From: Haliscomenobacter sp.
GTDB lineage: Bacteria; Bacteroidota; Bacteroidia; Chitinophagales; Saprospiraceae
NCBI RefSeq assembly: GCF_016718685.1
Contig: NZ_JADKCX010000015.1
Coordinates: 1 to 64,000 of the forward strand
Direction of reading: 5' to 3'
DNA: 64,000 nt
The first letter of the stretch is position 1. Each line of letters starts with the position of its first letter. A program made the position numbers and the translations under genes. Of this stretch, positions 37,779 through 48,050 are shown in pieces. The notes beneath the pieces were generated by a model. It was not told where the DNA came from. It did no database searches and saw only the letters and a list, made by a program, of their open reading frames with translations.

Positions 37779-38178
37779 CAAGGGTTCCAGCAATGATTAA
37801 AACTGCCCCGATGGCGGTTTTTAAGGACAAACTTTCACCCAAAAAAACAACCGATAACACGATGGTCAAAGCTACGCTCAGTTTATCGACTGGAGCCACT
37901 TGAGACACATTGCCCAATTGTAACGCTTTGAAATAGAATAGCCACGATAAACCCGTTCCAATTCCCGAAATCAGCAGGAATAATAGGTTTTGTTTTGACA
38001 AAGTTTGGATGTCTTTTGCTTCATTTCTGAACCATACAATGCCCCACGCAAGCAGCAAAACTACCACAGTCCGAATAGCGGTAGCGAGATTTGTGCTGAC
38101 ATTTGTTACTCCTAACTTGGCAAATATAGCGGTCAGCGAAGCGAATAATGCTGATAAAATGGCATAGACCCACCACAT
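37762..38178 (-). CDS. EamA/DMT-family small transporter
   Basis: A 138-aa protein with four to five hydrophobic segments and the EamA-like pattern WWVYAILSALFASLTAIFAK at its start and LGESLSLKTAIGAVLI at the end. This is a single-domain DMT member, working as a dimer. It runs opposite to the kinase gene and overlaps its end. Substrate unknown. Confidence 0.82.
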   Translation of the reverse strand: MWWVYAILSALFASLTAIFAKLGVTNVSTNLATAIRTVVVLLLAWGIVWFRNEAKDIQTLSKQNLLFLLISGIGTGLSWLFYFKALQLGNVSQVAPVDKLSVALTIVLSVVFLGESLSLKTAIGAVLIIAGTLVMVLK

Positions 38179-38279
38179 AGCTTTACAATTTATGGTTTCC
38201 TCAAAACTTTAAAATCTAAAGTTCAGAATTTATTCTAAATCAGCACCCAACTTTGTGCCAATAACCTAAAAATACAAAC

Positions 38280-38696
38280 ATGAAAAATCTGGTATTGATC
38301 CTTATGATGGTTCTGGCAACAATAGCCTGTGCCCAAAAACAAGCTGAGTCAAAAGTACCTGAGGCAGCAAAAACTGCCTTCGCAAAATTGAATCCAAGCA
38401 TTGCTAAAGTTAAGTGGGACAAAGAGGAAAGTTCTTACGAAGTAAATTTTAAAAACGCTGCTGGTAAAGAAGAATCTATACTATTTGATGCGCAAGGTAA
38501 TGTACTGGAAACCGAAGTAGAAATTGCCATAACCGATTTACCAGACCCAGCCAAAGCATACTTGGCTCAACAGTTTCAAAAAGCCAAAATCCGGGAAGTG
38601 GCCAAACTAATAGATGCCAAAGGAAGTATTTCCTATGAAGCAGAAATCAAAGGCAAAGACTTTATTTTTGACGCTCAAGGAAAGTTAAAACAATAG
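38280..38696 (+). CDS. Exported PepSY-like protein
   Basis: A 138-aa protein with a signal peptide or lipoprotein signal (ATIACAQ). The mature part holds two copies of a PepSY-like unit: KVKWDKEESSYEVNF...ILFDAQGNVL and SYEAEIKGKDFIFDAQGKL. Such proteins are common in Bacteroidota and often sit by TonB receptors and two-component systems. It precedes the receptor gene by 26 bp, so the two are probably co-transcribed. Confidence 0.78.
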   Translation: MKNLVLILMMVLATIACAQKQAESKVPEAAKTAFAKLNPSIAKVKWDKEESSYEVNFKNAAGKEESILFDAQGNVLETEVEIAITDLPDPAKAYLAQQFQKAKIREVAKLIDAKGSISYEAEIKGKDFIFDAQGKLKQ

Positions 38697-38722
38697 TTCA
38701 AGTCCTAAATCTGTAAGTAATC

Positions 38723-41133
38723 ATGGGTTTTTCAAAATATCTTTTAATCTCCCTATTGGTTTTTCCTGCATTGTTAGGCGCTCAAAGCGCTAAAGCCACC
38801 CTTTCGGGCATGGTAAAAGACGCGGCTACCAAATCCCCTTTATCGTTTGTAACTGTGATGTTCAAATCAGCCAAAGACAGCAGCCTGATCAGTGGCAGCA
38901 TCAGCAACGAAGAAGGGCGTTTTAGCGCAACAGACTTGAGTAGTGGAACGTACATCCTGGAACTGAGTTTAGTGGGGTACCGCCACATGGTGCAAAACAT
39001 TGAAGTGGGCAAACTGAGTTCTTTTTTAGACCTCGGCATAATCGAACTTCAAGCAGAGGCCATCCAATTGGGCGAAGTAGTAGTAAGCGGTCAACAGGAT
39101 GAAGTAAGCAGTCGCATGGATAAAAAAACCTTTTCCTTGGCCGACAACCTCAGCCTCAGTGGCGGCTCGGTGCTGCAAACCATGCAAAACCTACCTGGTA
39201 TCACCACCGACAACGATGGTAAAGTGCTACTGCGCGGCAGTGATAAAGTCATGGTACTTATTGATGGCAAACAGACTGCCCTGACGGGTTTTGGCAATCA
39301 AAAAGGTTTGGACAACATCCCCGCTTCGGCGATTGAAAAGATCGAAATCATCAACAACCCTTCTTCAAAATACGACGCCAACGGCAACGCGGGAATTATC
39401 AACATCATTTACAAAAAAAACAAGGAAGAGGGCTGGAATGGAAAAATCGGGGTCATGACGGGACTGGGTGCGCTATGGCCCAAAGCTGAGAGCTTGCCCG
39501 AAGTACGACCCCAATACCAGGCTACACCTAAATTTAATCCCTCCTTGGCGCTCAATTATCGCCGCAACAAAATTAATGCCTTTTTACAAAGTGACTGGTT
39601 GTTGGATAAAACCTTGAACCGCAACGAATTTACTACCGCATTTACGAAGATGGCAACATCATTCGGCAACAAGTGCAGCGCAATCGCATCACCACGAACA
39701 TTGTGGCTAAAGCTGGCCTGGACTACAACATAACAAGCAACGACGCATTGACCATCGCCGGATTGTACAGCAATGAGCATGTGTTGGACGATGGTGACAT
39801 TCCCTACTTCAACGAGGATTTATCCACCCGACGCCGCCTTTGGTTGTTCCATGAAGATGAATACAATACGGCCTTTACGGCGTCGGTAGTGTATCAACAC
39901 AAATTCAAACAGGCGGGGCATATCCTCAATATGAGCTTCAATTACACCTTTCACCGCGAGGATGAAAAGTATTTTTTGACCAATCGGATGCCGACCTTCA
40001 CAGGGCGAGACACGTTTATGCTCATCGCTGATGAAAGCGTCAGCGACTTGAATGTGGACTACGTAAAACCCCTAAAGTATGGTCGTTTTGAGTCGGGGCT
40101 CAAGCTACGCAGACGCTACATCCCCACCAATATGCGTTTTATGCCAGGTCTCAATTCGCCACTTGACACCAACGCTGCGGGTTGGGCCAATTACGGCGAA
40201 ACCATCCCTGCGCTGTATGGTAATTACGTTTACGAGCGCCGCCATTTTGAATTAGAAGCGGGTCTGCGGGTCGAATACGTCCAATTAAGGTACACTGTAA
40301 ATCCAGACCACAATACCTACAAAAGTGATGGCTACAACTACATCCAGCCTTTTCCAAGTGTACGGTTGAGCTACAACCTCAGCGACCACAACAAATTGTC
40401 CTTGTTTTACACCCGCCGAGTAGATCGACCCGACGAAGGGGACATCCGCATTTTTCCCAAATACGATGAACCCGAAATTTTGAAGGTAGGCAACCCAGCG
40501 TTGCGGCCACAGTTTACGAATACTTTTGAATTGGGTTATCGCAGTTCCTGGCCTAAGGGCTACTGGTATTCTGCCTTGTACCACCGCATGGTTGATGGCA
40601 CCAAAGTACGAATTGGTACCATTGTGCCTGGCAGTACGATCATTTACAACATTTACCAAAACGCTGGAAACAGTTACAACACTGGTTTGGAGGGAGTCGT
40701 GCAGCAAAGTGTCAATAAGTGGTTTTCGGTCAGTGCCAATTTGAATATATACCGCAATGTCATCGATGCATTTACGGTAGAAAACAAATACCCGGTTCCT
40801 TCAACTTTTTCTTCCAATAAAGAAACCTATACTTCAGGTAGCGTCAAATTGAATACGTCTTTTCAATTGCCTAAACGAACCGAAATCCAAATAAGCAGCA
40901 TTTATCTTGCTCCTGACATCATTCCGCAAGGCGAGATTGGCGCACGTTTTTCGGTCAATATCGGGATCAAAAAGACCATTCAACAGGGCAAAGGTGAGTT
41001 TTACTTGAATGGAACGGATATTCTGAATAGCTTGAAAATTCGTAAAACCATCACTGGAAACGGGTTTTCGTATGTGACTACGGATTATTACGAAACACAG
41101 GCTTTTCGGGTGGGGTATAGTTGGAAGTTTTGA
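38723..41133 (+). CDS. TonB-type outer-membrane receptor/beta-barrel with one frame change
   Basis: Joined, about 803 aa. Signal peptide, then a carboxypeptidase-regulatory-like domain (SGMVKDAATKSPLSFVTV), a plug with VLIDGKQTALTG and NNPSSKYDANGNAGIINI, and an OMP_b-brl_3-type barrel to 41133. The frame breaks near 39630-39650: the upstream frame ends at 39733 with a scrambled tail, while the other frame carries RIYEDGNIIRQQ in the right place. One indel restores it. It is coupled to the PepSY gene and lies before the second RND operon. Ligand unknown. Confidence 0.8.
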
Positions 41134-41224
41134 ATAAAGACTGATTTTCATCAATCTGCAAATGGATGAATGAACGAAAGCGCCGAGGCGCTAAATTTCC
41201 GCTCAATGATCTTATCAAAAGATG

Positions 41225-41232
41225 TATCTTTG
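41225..41232 (+). promoter_or_regulatory. -7 box TATCTTTG of the second RND operon
   Basis: TATCTTTG fits TAnnTTTG and lies 20 bp before the ATG at 41253. It follows a receptor gene stop by about 90 bp. No clear TTTG at -33. Confidence 0.5.
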
Positions 41233-41252
41233 ACCAGGAAATCTGAGCACTC

Positions 41253-41657
41253 ATGCGAAAATGGCTATTGATCTATCTGGTCTTAAACCTCCTGGCAATC
41301 CATTTGCCAAAGGAGTATGCCATTTCCCTATTTAAGCTGGGCAATCTGTTGGTACATTTTCACCAACACCAGCACGAAAGTGCCGAGCACAACTTTTTCC
41401 ATTTCTTAGCAGACCATTACGCTCGGCATGAACACCACGATGCCGACCACGAAAACCACAAAAATCTTCCCTTTCACCACCATCAAGGGGATTCAACCAT
41501 TTCGGCACTTGCCCTGGTTTTTTTCTTTACACCACCTAATCTTGAAAAACCGCTTTTTTTGAACGGTGCTCAGATTGCCGTTGTACAGAATTTTTCAGAT
41601 CAAGATTGGTTACCCTCCCACGCGCCTGGAGACATTTGGCAACCACCCAAAGCTTAA
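41253..41657 (+). CDS. His-rich exported small protein, leader of the second RND operon
   Basis: A 134-aa protein with an N-terminal hydrophobic segment and very many His: HFHQHQHESAEHNFFHF, HYARHEHHDADHENH and FHHHQGD. It ends DIWQPPKA, the third IWQPP tail in the window. Probably a metal buffer made together with the CusB-type adaptor 72 bp downstream. No enzymatic motif. Confidence 0.7.
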   Translation: MRKWLLIYLVLNLLAIHLPKEYAISLFKLGNLLVHFHQHQHESAEHNFFHFLADHYARHEHHDADHENHKNLPFHHHQGDSTISALALVFFFTPPNLEKPLFLNGAQIAVVQNFSDQDWLPSHAPGDIWQPPKA

Positions 41658-41729
41658 TTCGCTCTTCTGAGCCGCACGATCGCTGCGGCTACATCATGCC
41701 ATTTTTCTCTTAATTTCAATTGTATCCTA

Positions 41730-43247
41730 ATGAAAAAGTCATTGCTGCTACTGGCAGCGTTGTGCTATCTATTGGTGGCCTGCAACAGCAATTCCCCCGA
41801 GGCGGAAGCTGATCAGCCTCAAGATGCAGCTGTTGAACTCGAAGCCTTAGCTTATACCCTCTACACTAGCAAAAGCGAACTTTTTGTGGAATTCAAACCC
41901 TTAGTGGTAGGAACTGAGAGCCGTTTTGCAGCACACTTCACCGCGCTCGGAGATTTGTTCAAAGCCATTGGCAAAGGTACGGTCAAACTTTCGCTGGTAG
42001 GCGAAGGAGCCAGCCAGTCCATCATGGCTACGGAACCAGAAGTGCCTGGCATTTTTCGCTTGCGCATGACGCCTGAAAAAGCCGGGAACTACAAACTGGT
42101 TTTTGATATCCAAACGCCTATCTATACCGATCAAATCATCATCGAAAACGTAAAAGTTTATCCTGATGAAAAAACCGCAATTGCTCAACAACCCGAAGCG
42201 TCGGGCGGGGGCAACGACATTACTTACCTAAAAGAACAGGCCTGGAAAGTGGAATTTGCCAACGCCCCCGCTCAAATAGAACTTTTCAGTGAAGTCATTC
42301 GGACGGGAGGACAGATTCTGGCAGCTCCTGGCGACGAAGCAGTGGTGACCACGCAGATCAGTGGGGTTGTTTCATTTACTGGAAAAAACTTTCTCCCTGG
42401 CAGTAGCATTCCCGCTGGCATGTCGCTTTTCACTGTAAAAAGTAACGAAGTGGTGCAAAGCAACCTGGGGGCAGAAGTGACCAAAGCAGAGACGGATTTG
42501 GCTACCACCAAAAAGAATTTTGAACGTGCCAGTGAATTGATCAAAGACAAAATCATTTCCGAACGGGAATTTTTGGAGGCACAATTGCGCTATGAAAATG
42601 CCCAAACACAACTCAAGGCTGTATCCGTTTCCAGAAATTTCAACCAAAATCGGCAAAGGATCACCGCACCAATGGGTGGTTTTTTGAAAAACATCCTGGT
42701 GGAAAACGGGCAATTTGTAAACGCCGGGCAACCATTAGCGACCATTTCCAAAAACAAAAAATTGCTCTTGCGGGCCGATGTGTCGCAACGATACTTCTCA
42801 AAACTTGCAGCGATCACGGCAGCCAATTTTAAAACCACCGATAGCGAACAGGTTTTTAATACCGGCCAATTGAATGGCAAGGTCTTGTCTTTTGGTAAAA
42901 CTGCGGTGGCCAATTCTCCCTTCGTGCCCTTTACCTTTGAAATGGACAATGTCGGTAATTTCATTCCCGGCTCCGTAGTAGAAGTGTTTTTGCAAGCAGC
43001 TTCCCAACCCGCTTTGGTGGTGCCAGTGACCGCATTGCTGGAAGAACAAGGTGTTTTTTACGTGTACGTACAAACCGAAGGGGAAAGTTTCCAGAAACGG
43101 GAAGTAAAAATTGGTGCAGCGGATGGACTCCGGGTACAGATCCTTTCCGGCATTGCCGAAGGCGAACGGGTAGTAACCAAAGGGGCGTATCAAATTAAAT
43201 TGTCAACCGCGTCAGGTACCCTGCCTGCGCATGGACACGAACACTAA
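41730..43247 (+). CDS. HME-RND adaptor lipoprotein (CusB/CzcB-like)
   Basis: A 505-aa adaptor with lipobox LLVACNS, so anchored to a membrane by lipid. The first 150 residues form an extra N-terminal domain with an immunoglobulin-like pattern. A lipoyl-like half (GSSIPAGMSLFTV), coiled coil (about 245-300) and beta-barrel domains follow, ending HGHEH. It is followed by the pump gene after 11 bp. Partner of the pump at 43259 and TolC at 46345. Confidence 0.88.
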   Translation: MKKSLLLLAALCYLLVACNSNSPEAEADQPQDAAVELEALAYTLYTSKSELFVEFKPLVVGTESRFAAHFTALGDLFKAIGKGTVKLSLVGEGASQSIMATEPEVPGIFRLRMTPEKAGNYKLVFDIQTPIYTDQIIIENVKVYPDEKTAIAQQPEASGGGNDITYLKEQAWKVEFANAPAQIELFSEVIRTGGQILAAPGDEAVVTTQISGVVSFTGKNFLPGSSIPAGMSLFTVKSNEVVQSNLGAEVTKAETDLATTKKNFERASELIKDKIISEREFLEAQLRYENAQTQLKAVSVSRNFNQNRQRITAPMGGFLKNILVENGQFVNAGQPLATISKNKKLLLRADVSQRYFSKLAAITAANFKTTDSEQVFNTGQLNGKVLSFGKTAVANSPFVPFTFEMDNVGNFIPGSVVEVFLQAASQPALVVPVTALLEEQGVFYVYVQTEGESFQKREVKIGAADGLRVQILSGIAEGERVVTKGAYQIKLSTASGTLPAHGHEH

Positions 43248-43258
43248 ACCCCCAAATC

Positions 43259-46200
43259 ATGCTGAATAAAATAATTGATTTTGCGCTGCACAACCGCTTG
43301 TTGGTCATTGTAGCCTCGGTTTTGCTCATCGTGTTTGGTTCTTATGTCGCCTCGCAGATGGAAGTAGATGTATTTCCTGACCTCACGGCACCAACGGTGG
43401 TGGTACTCACCGAAGCACACGGTATGGCCCCCGAAGAGGTTGAAAAACTGGTTACTTTCCCCCTGGAAACGGCAGTCAATGGCGCTACCAATGTACGCCG
43501 GGTTCGCTCTTCCTCATCAGCGGGGATTTCGATAGTATGGATAGAATTTGAATGGAATACCGATATTTTTAAAGCCCGGCAGATTGTCAACGAAAAGATA
43601 GTGGCCATCAGCGAACGGCTCCCAGTCGGCGTAGGCACTCCAACCATGGCCCCGCAAGCGAGCATCATGGGCGAAATCATGCTGATCAGCCTTACTGCCG
43701 ATAGCACTTCCCAAATGGATTTGCGCACCATTGCCGACTGGTCGCTGCGCCCGCGCTTACTGGCTACTGGCGGTGTAGCTCAGGTAATCGTCATTGGCGG
43801 TGAGTACAAGCAGTACCAAATCCTGGCTTCTCCCCAAAAGATGAATTACTTCGGGGTATCCTTCAATGAGCTTTTAAAAGCTTGCCAGGAAGCCAACGGC
43901 AATTCATCGGGTGGTTTTTTGAACGAATACAGCAACGAGTACATCGTGCGCGGCATGGGCAGAACCAGCGATCTGGCTGAACTCGGAAAATCGGTCATCA
44001 AAACCACAGCAGAAGGAACGGTAAAAATTGAGGATGTAGCTAAACTCCAAATTGGGGCTTCACCCAAAATCGGAGATGGCTCCCTGCGCGGCAAACCTGC
44101 GGTGATCCTCACCGTGATGAAGCAACCTGCAACCAATACCCTGGCTTTGACGGAAACCATCGATCGTGCCGTTGCCGATTTGTCGAAAACCCTGCCTTCC
44201 GACGTTCAGATCAACACCCGTATTTTCAGGCAAGCGGATTTCATCAAAGCTTCCATCAACAACATTCAAAAAACCCTGTTGGAAGGCAGTGTTTTTGTGG
44301 TGATTATTCTCCTCTTGTTTTTGATGAACTGGCGCGCCACGCTCATTTCCCTGCTGGCCATTCCCATTTCCCTGATCGTAGCCATTTTGACCTTGCGCTG
44401 GTTGGGTTTTACGATCAACACCATGAGCCTGGGAGGTATGGCCATTGCCATTGGTGCCTTGGTGGACGATGCCATTATTGATGTCGAAAATGTATTCAAA
44501 CGCTTAAAACAGAATGCGGCTTTGGCGCCCACTGAACGAAGAGGAATCCTCCCGGTCGTTTTTGACGCCTCAGTAGAAATTCGAACCAGCATCATCAATG
44601 CTACCTTCATCATCATCGTGGCTTTTGTGCCGCTGTTTTTTTTGTCGGGTATGGAAGGTAAGCTACTGGCACCGCTGGGCATCGCTTTCATTGTGTCCTT
44701 GTTTGCCTCGCTCATTGTGTCTATCACCCTCACCCCGGTGCTAGCCAGTTACCTCTTGTCGAACGAAAAAATGCTGCAACGACAGCATGGCGAAAGCTGG
44801 TTGGTACGGCACTTACAAAACGGGTATGCCGTAGTGTTAAAAGCAGCCATGCGGGCCAAATTCGTCGTCATTGCCCTGGCTTTGATATTGTTTGGCGTGG
44901 CGATTTATTTGCTTTCCGGTTTGGGGCGGAGCTTTTTACCGGAATTCAATGAAGGTTCGCTGGTCATTTCCTCGGTCAGTTTACCTGGCATTTCCCTGGC
45001 TGAGAGCAACAAAATTGGCAACCGGGTAGAGGCAGAACTGCTGAGTATCCCCGAAATCCAAACCACCACCCGACGTACGGGCAGAGCTGAATTGGACGAA
45101 CATGCACAAGGGGTGAACGCTGCCGAAATAGACGCGCCATTTGTGCTCAAAGACCGTACACGCGCTGAATTCATGGAAGAAGTGCGGGCTAAATTGGCCA
45201 ATGTTTCGGGGGCAAACATTACCATTGGGCAACCGATTGGGCACCGCATCGACCACATGCTTTCCGGTACACGTGCCAACATTGCCATTAAAATTTTTGG
45301 CGCAGATCTGGCAAAACTGTTTTCGCTTTCCAATGAAATCAAAACTGCAATTTCCGCCATCGATGGCTTGGTAGATTTGAGTGTGGAACAGCAAATTGAA
45401 ATTCCGCAGGTGCAAATCAAAGCAAAACGGGATTTACTTAACCATTACGGCATTTCTATTGGCGCTTTTAATGAATTCGTCGATGTGGCATTTGCGGGCG
45501 AAAAAGTATCCGAAATTTATGAAGGCAGCAAAAGTTTCGACCTGATCCTCCGCTTTGACGATACCAATCGGGGCACGATCGAAAACATTCGCAATACCCT
45601 GATTGATGGCGCAGATGGACAAAAAATCCCTTTGCACGCCGTTGCCGAAATCGTCAGTACTTCCGGACCAAACACCATCAACCGGGAAAATGTACAACGC
45701 AAAACAGTGGTATCGGTGAATGTAGTTGGTCGGGATCAAAAGAGCGCGGTTGAAGAAATTCAAAAAGTAGTGGCCGAAAACAGTCAACTACCCGAAGGAT
45801 ACCGCATTGAGTATGGCGGTCAGTTCGAAGCTGAAGCCGAAGCCTCCAAAACCCTGATGTTCGCTTCGCTACTCTCCCTTTTGGTGATTTTCCTCTTGCT
45901 GTTTCAGGAATTCAAAGACTTGAAAATGGCTTCCATCATCCTGTTGAATTTGCCACTGGCCTTGATTGGTGGGGTATTCAGCATTTGGATCACTTCCGGC
46001 ATTTTGAGCATTCCAGCGATCATTGGGTTCATCACCCTATTTGGCGTGGCTACCCGCAACGGCATCCTGCTGGTATCGCGTTACCAAACCCTGCAAAATG
46101 AAGGCAGACCGCTTTATGAAACCGTGATCAGCGGGTCGATTGACCGCTTGAGCCCCATTTTGATGACCGCGCTCACCGCAGGGCTTGCCCTCATCCCGCT

Positions 46201-46348
46201 GGCCATTGCAGGCGATTTACCCGGCAATGAAATCCAAAGCCCCATGGCCAAGGTCATTTTGGGTGGTTTACTGACCTCTACCTTGCTCAATGTGTTCATC
46301 GTGCCGGTCGTCTATTTTCTCATCCACGCTAAAAAGGAAGTACAATGA
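43259..46348 (+). CDS. Heavy-metal RND pump, HME5-like
   Basis: An intact 1029-aa pump with 12 membrane helices and two large periplasmic loops. The TM4 motif is AIGALVDDAIIDVEN, which differs from the CzcA (DFG..DGA) and CusA patterns and corresponds to the less well characterised HME5-type group as I recall the HME classification. Motif ATRNGILLVSRY lies near the C-terminal half. Exports a heavy metal out of the periplasm; ion not determined. Confidence 0.9.
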   Translation: MLNKIIDFALHNRLLVIVASVLLIVFGSYVASQMEVDVFPDLTAPTVVVLTEAHGMAPEEVEKLVTFPLETAVNGATNVRRVRSSSSAGISIVWIEFEWNTDIFKARQIVNEKIVAISERLPVGVGTPTMAPQASIMGEIMLISLTADSTSQMDLRTIADWSLRPRLLATGGVAQVIVIGGEYKQYQILASPQKMNYFGVSFNELLKACQEANGNSSGGFLNEYSNEYIVRGMGRTSDLAELGKSVIKTTAEGTVKIEDVAKLQIGASPKIGDGSLRGKPAVILTVMKQPATNTLALTETIDRAVADLSKTLPSDVQINTRIFRQADFIKASINNIQKTLLEGSVFVVIILLLFLMNWRATLISLLAIPISLIVAILTLRWLGFTINTMSLGGMAIAIGALVDDAIIDVENVFKRLKQNAALAPTERRGILPVVFDASVEIRTSIINATFIIIVAFVPLFFLSGMEGKLLAPLGIAFIVSLFASLIVSITLTPVLASYLLSNEKMLQRQHGESWLVRHLQNGYAVVLKAAMRAKFVVIALALILFGVAIYLLSGLGRSFLPEFNEGSLVISSVSLPGISLAESNKIGNRVEAELLSIPEIQTTTRRTGRAELDEHAQGVNAAEIDAPFVLKDRTRAEFMEEVRAKLANVSGANITIGQPIGHRIDHMLSGTRANIAIKIFGADLAKLFSLSNEIKTAISAIDGLVDLSVEQQIEIPQVQIKAKRDLLNHYGISIGAFNEFVDVAFAGEKVSEIYEGSKSFDLILRFDDTNRGTIENIRNTLIDGADGQKIPLHAVAEIVSTSGPNTINRENVQRKTVVSVNVVGRDQKSAVEEIQKVVAENSQLPEGYRIEYGGQFEAEAEASKTLMFASLLSLLVIFLLLFQEFKDLKMASIILLNLPLALIGGVFSIWITSGILSIPAIIGFITLFGVATRNGILLVSRYQTLQNEGRPLYETVISGSIDRLSPILMTALTAGLALIPLAIAGDLPGNEIQSPMAKVILGGLLTSTLLNVFIVPVVYFLIHAKKEVQ

Positions 46349-47529
46349 GCCGCATAAGCATATTAATCCAACTGTTGATCTTGCTTCTGGCTGTGAATGT
46401 CCAGGGGCAAAGCAACATCGAAAACGTTTTGGCTTCCATCGAAAAAAACAATAAAACGCTGGTTTCGCAGCGCCAATATTGGGAGGCCAAAAAGTTGGAA
46501 TACAAAACCGGGCTGACGCTTCCCAATCCGACCGTTCAAGGTCAATACTTGCTCGGCTCACCCGCCACGGCAGGCAACCAGACCGATTTTTTTGCGGTGC
46601 AGCCTTTTGATTTTCCTTCCGTCTATAAAAAGCGCAAAGCGCTGGCACAGGCGCAAGGAGCTTTGAGCGGCAACAAATTGGCGGAGTTGCGGAAGGATAT
46701 TCTGCTGGAAGCTAAACTCAGTTGCCTGGAGTTGGTCTACCGCCAGCAATTGCGGCAGCACCTGAGCCGTCGCCGCAGGAGTTTGGAAACTTTGCAACGC
46801 GACTTTGAAACCAAACTAAGGCAAGGCGAAGGCAATATCCTGAACGTCAACAAAGTCAAATTGCAATTGCTGGAAACTCAGCAACTGGAGCGCGAAAACA
46901 CCAGTGCCGAAGTTCGTTTACAAACTTACCTGCGCGAACTGAATGGAGGCACTGCGGTGGTTTTTGTAGATACCCTTTATCCTGCTTTGCCCGCCGAACA
47001 AAGTTTTGAACAACTCGAACAAGCCGCTGAAATCGTTGATCCTCTGCTCAAATCCTTGCAGGAGGAACAACAAATTGCGCAGCAGCAACTCGGCTTGAGC
47101 AAAAGCTGGCGGCTACCCAAATTTGAACTGGGCTACCACTATCAAAGTATTCTAGGGCAACGCTTCAATGGTTTGCATGTGGGGCTGAGCTTACCCTTGT
47201 GGGAACACAAATACCGCATGGAGCAGCAAGAAGCGCAGGTACAGTTCAGCGATTTGCAAGTACTGACCCACCGCAACGAGCACTACCATGAACTCAAAGC
47301 TTTGTACGAAGAACAAAGGGCACTACAAGAAATGCTGCAACAATACAACACTGCGCTGAGCGGTATCCAAAGTATTGCCCTGCTGGACAAAGCCCTGGCC
47401 CTAGGCGAGATCAGCACTGCGGAGTATTTTTTGGAATGGAGCTTGTACCAAAATGCACAATTGCGGCAGTTGGAAACGGAGTGGGCGTTTCAGCAGGTGG
47501 CGGCAAAGTTGTATCAGTATTTGTTGTAG
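46345..47529 (+). CDS. TolC-family outer-membrane efflux protein
   Basis: A 394-aa protein with signal peptide (ending VQGQS) and the helical pattern of OEP domains (many Gln and Leu heptads). The start overlaps the pump stop (ATGA), so it is translationally coupled. It completes the tripartite system begun at 41730. A strong hairpin follows at 47534. Confidence 0.9.
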   Translation: MSRISILIQLLILLLAVNVQGQSNIENVLASIEKNNKTLVSQRQYWEAKKLEYKTGLTLPNPTVQGQYLLGSPATAGNQTDFFAVQPFDFPSVYKKRKALAQAQGALSGNKLAELRKDILLEAKLSCLELVYRQQLRQHLSRRRRSLETLQRDFETKLRQGEGNILNVNKVKLQLLETQQLERENTSAEVRLQTYLRELNGGTAVVFVDTLYPALPAEQSFEQLEQAAEIVDPLLKSLQEEQQIAQQQLGLSKSWRLPKFELGYHYQSILGQRFNGLHVGLSLPLWEHKYRMEQQEAQVQFSDLQVLTHRNEHYHELKALYEEQRALQEMLQQYNTALSGIQSIALLDKALALGEISTAEYFLEWSLYQNAQLRQLETEWAFQQVAAKLYQYLL

Positions 47530-47533
47530 GGGC

Positions 47534-47567
47534 GAGGGTTTTCGCAAGAATTTTTGCGAAAACCCTC
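47534..47567. terminator. Perfect 14-bp stem hairpin
   Basis: GAGGGTTTTCGCAA (47534-47547) pairs exactly with TTGCGAAAACCCTC (47554-47567), loop of 6 nt. It sits 4 bp after the TolC stop and before the convergent ABC remnant, so it may end transcription from both sides. Confidence 0.72.
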
Positions 47568-47608
47568 CAATCACTATGGAGAACACAAACACAAACGAGC
47601 AGGACAGC

Positions 47609-47965
47609 CTATTCATACCCCAAAACCTCCCGCACACTCACCCGCTTGGCTTGATAAGCAGGTACCAAACTCAACAGGAACGACACCACCAAAACAATGC
47701 CCAACCAACAAACCACCCAATTGACACAAATCCAGCGCTTCAAACCCTCTCCGCCCACCATCCATAGGGCCTACTGCCAACTTGTGCCAAGCGTTCTTGC
47801 GCCAATGACAAGCGCTTATTTTTGGGAATTTTGCCCACAAAATCCATAGCCAGCAAAATGTTTTCCAAAACCGTGAGTGTGGGAAGGAGTTGAAAAAATT
47901 GAAAAACGATGCCCACATTTTCTCCGCGCCAACGCACCAGTTGATGGCAAGGGCATGGCGACTTG
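47609..47965 (-). pseudogene. Remnant of a LolD/MacB-type ABC operon
   Basis: Reading on the minus strand, 47960 to about 47770 encodes part of an ABC ATPase (RWRGENVGIVFQFFQLLP, TVLENILLAMDF) around the Q-loop. Near 47760 it switches to the last about 48 residues of an FtsX-type permease ending AKRVSVREVLGYE and stop at 47609. The middle of both genes is missing, so an internal deletion has joined them. Nonfunctional. Confidence 0.72.
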
Positions 47966-47976
47966 GCGGCAAATAA

Positions 47977-48028
47977 TTTAGACTGGTCTAAAATAATTTT
48001 TCAACTAAACAAAATACATTTACCTTTG
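47977..48028 (+). promoter_or_regulatory. Palindromic operator TTTAGAC-TG-GTCTAAA and promoter
   Basis: TTTAGACTGGTCTAAA (47977-47992) is a 7+7 bp palindrome lying just upstream of the -33 position of a promoter whose -7 box is TACCTTTG (48021-48028). The next start codon is at 48051. The site resembles operators of dimeric metal-dependent repressors, which would fit the redox genes downstream; the regulator is not identified. Confidence 0.6.
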
Positions 48029-48050
48029 CACCAAGATAAACCACTTGGTC

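Noticed and set aside
41170..41200. AGCGCCGAGGCGCT hairpin as terminator
   Set aside because: Only a 6-bp stem with a 2-nt loop and no T-run following.
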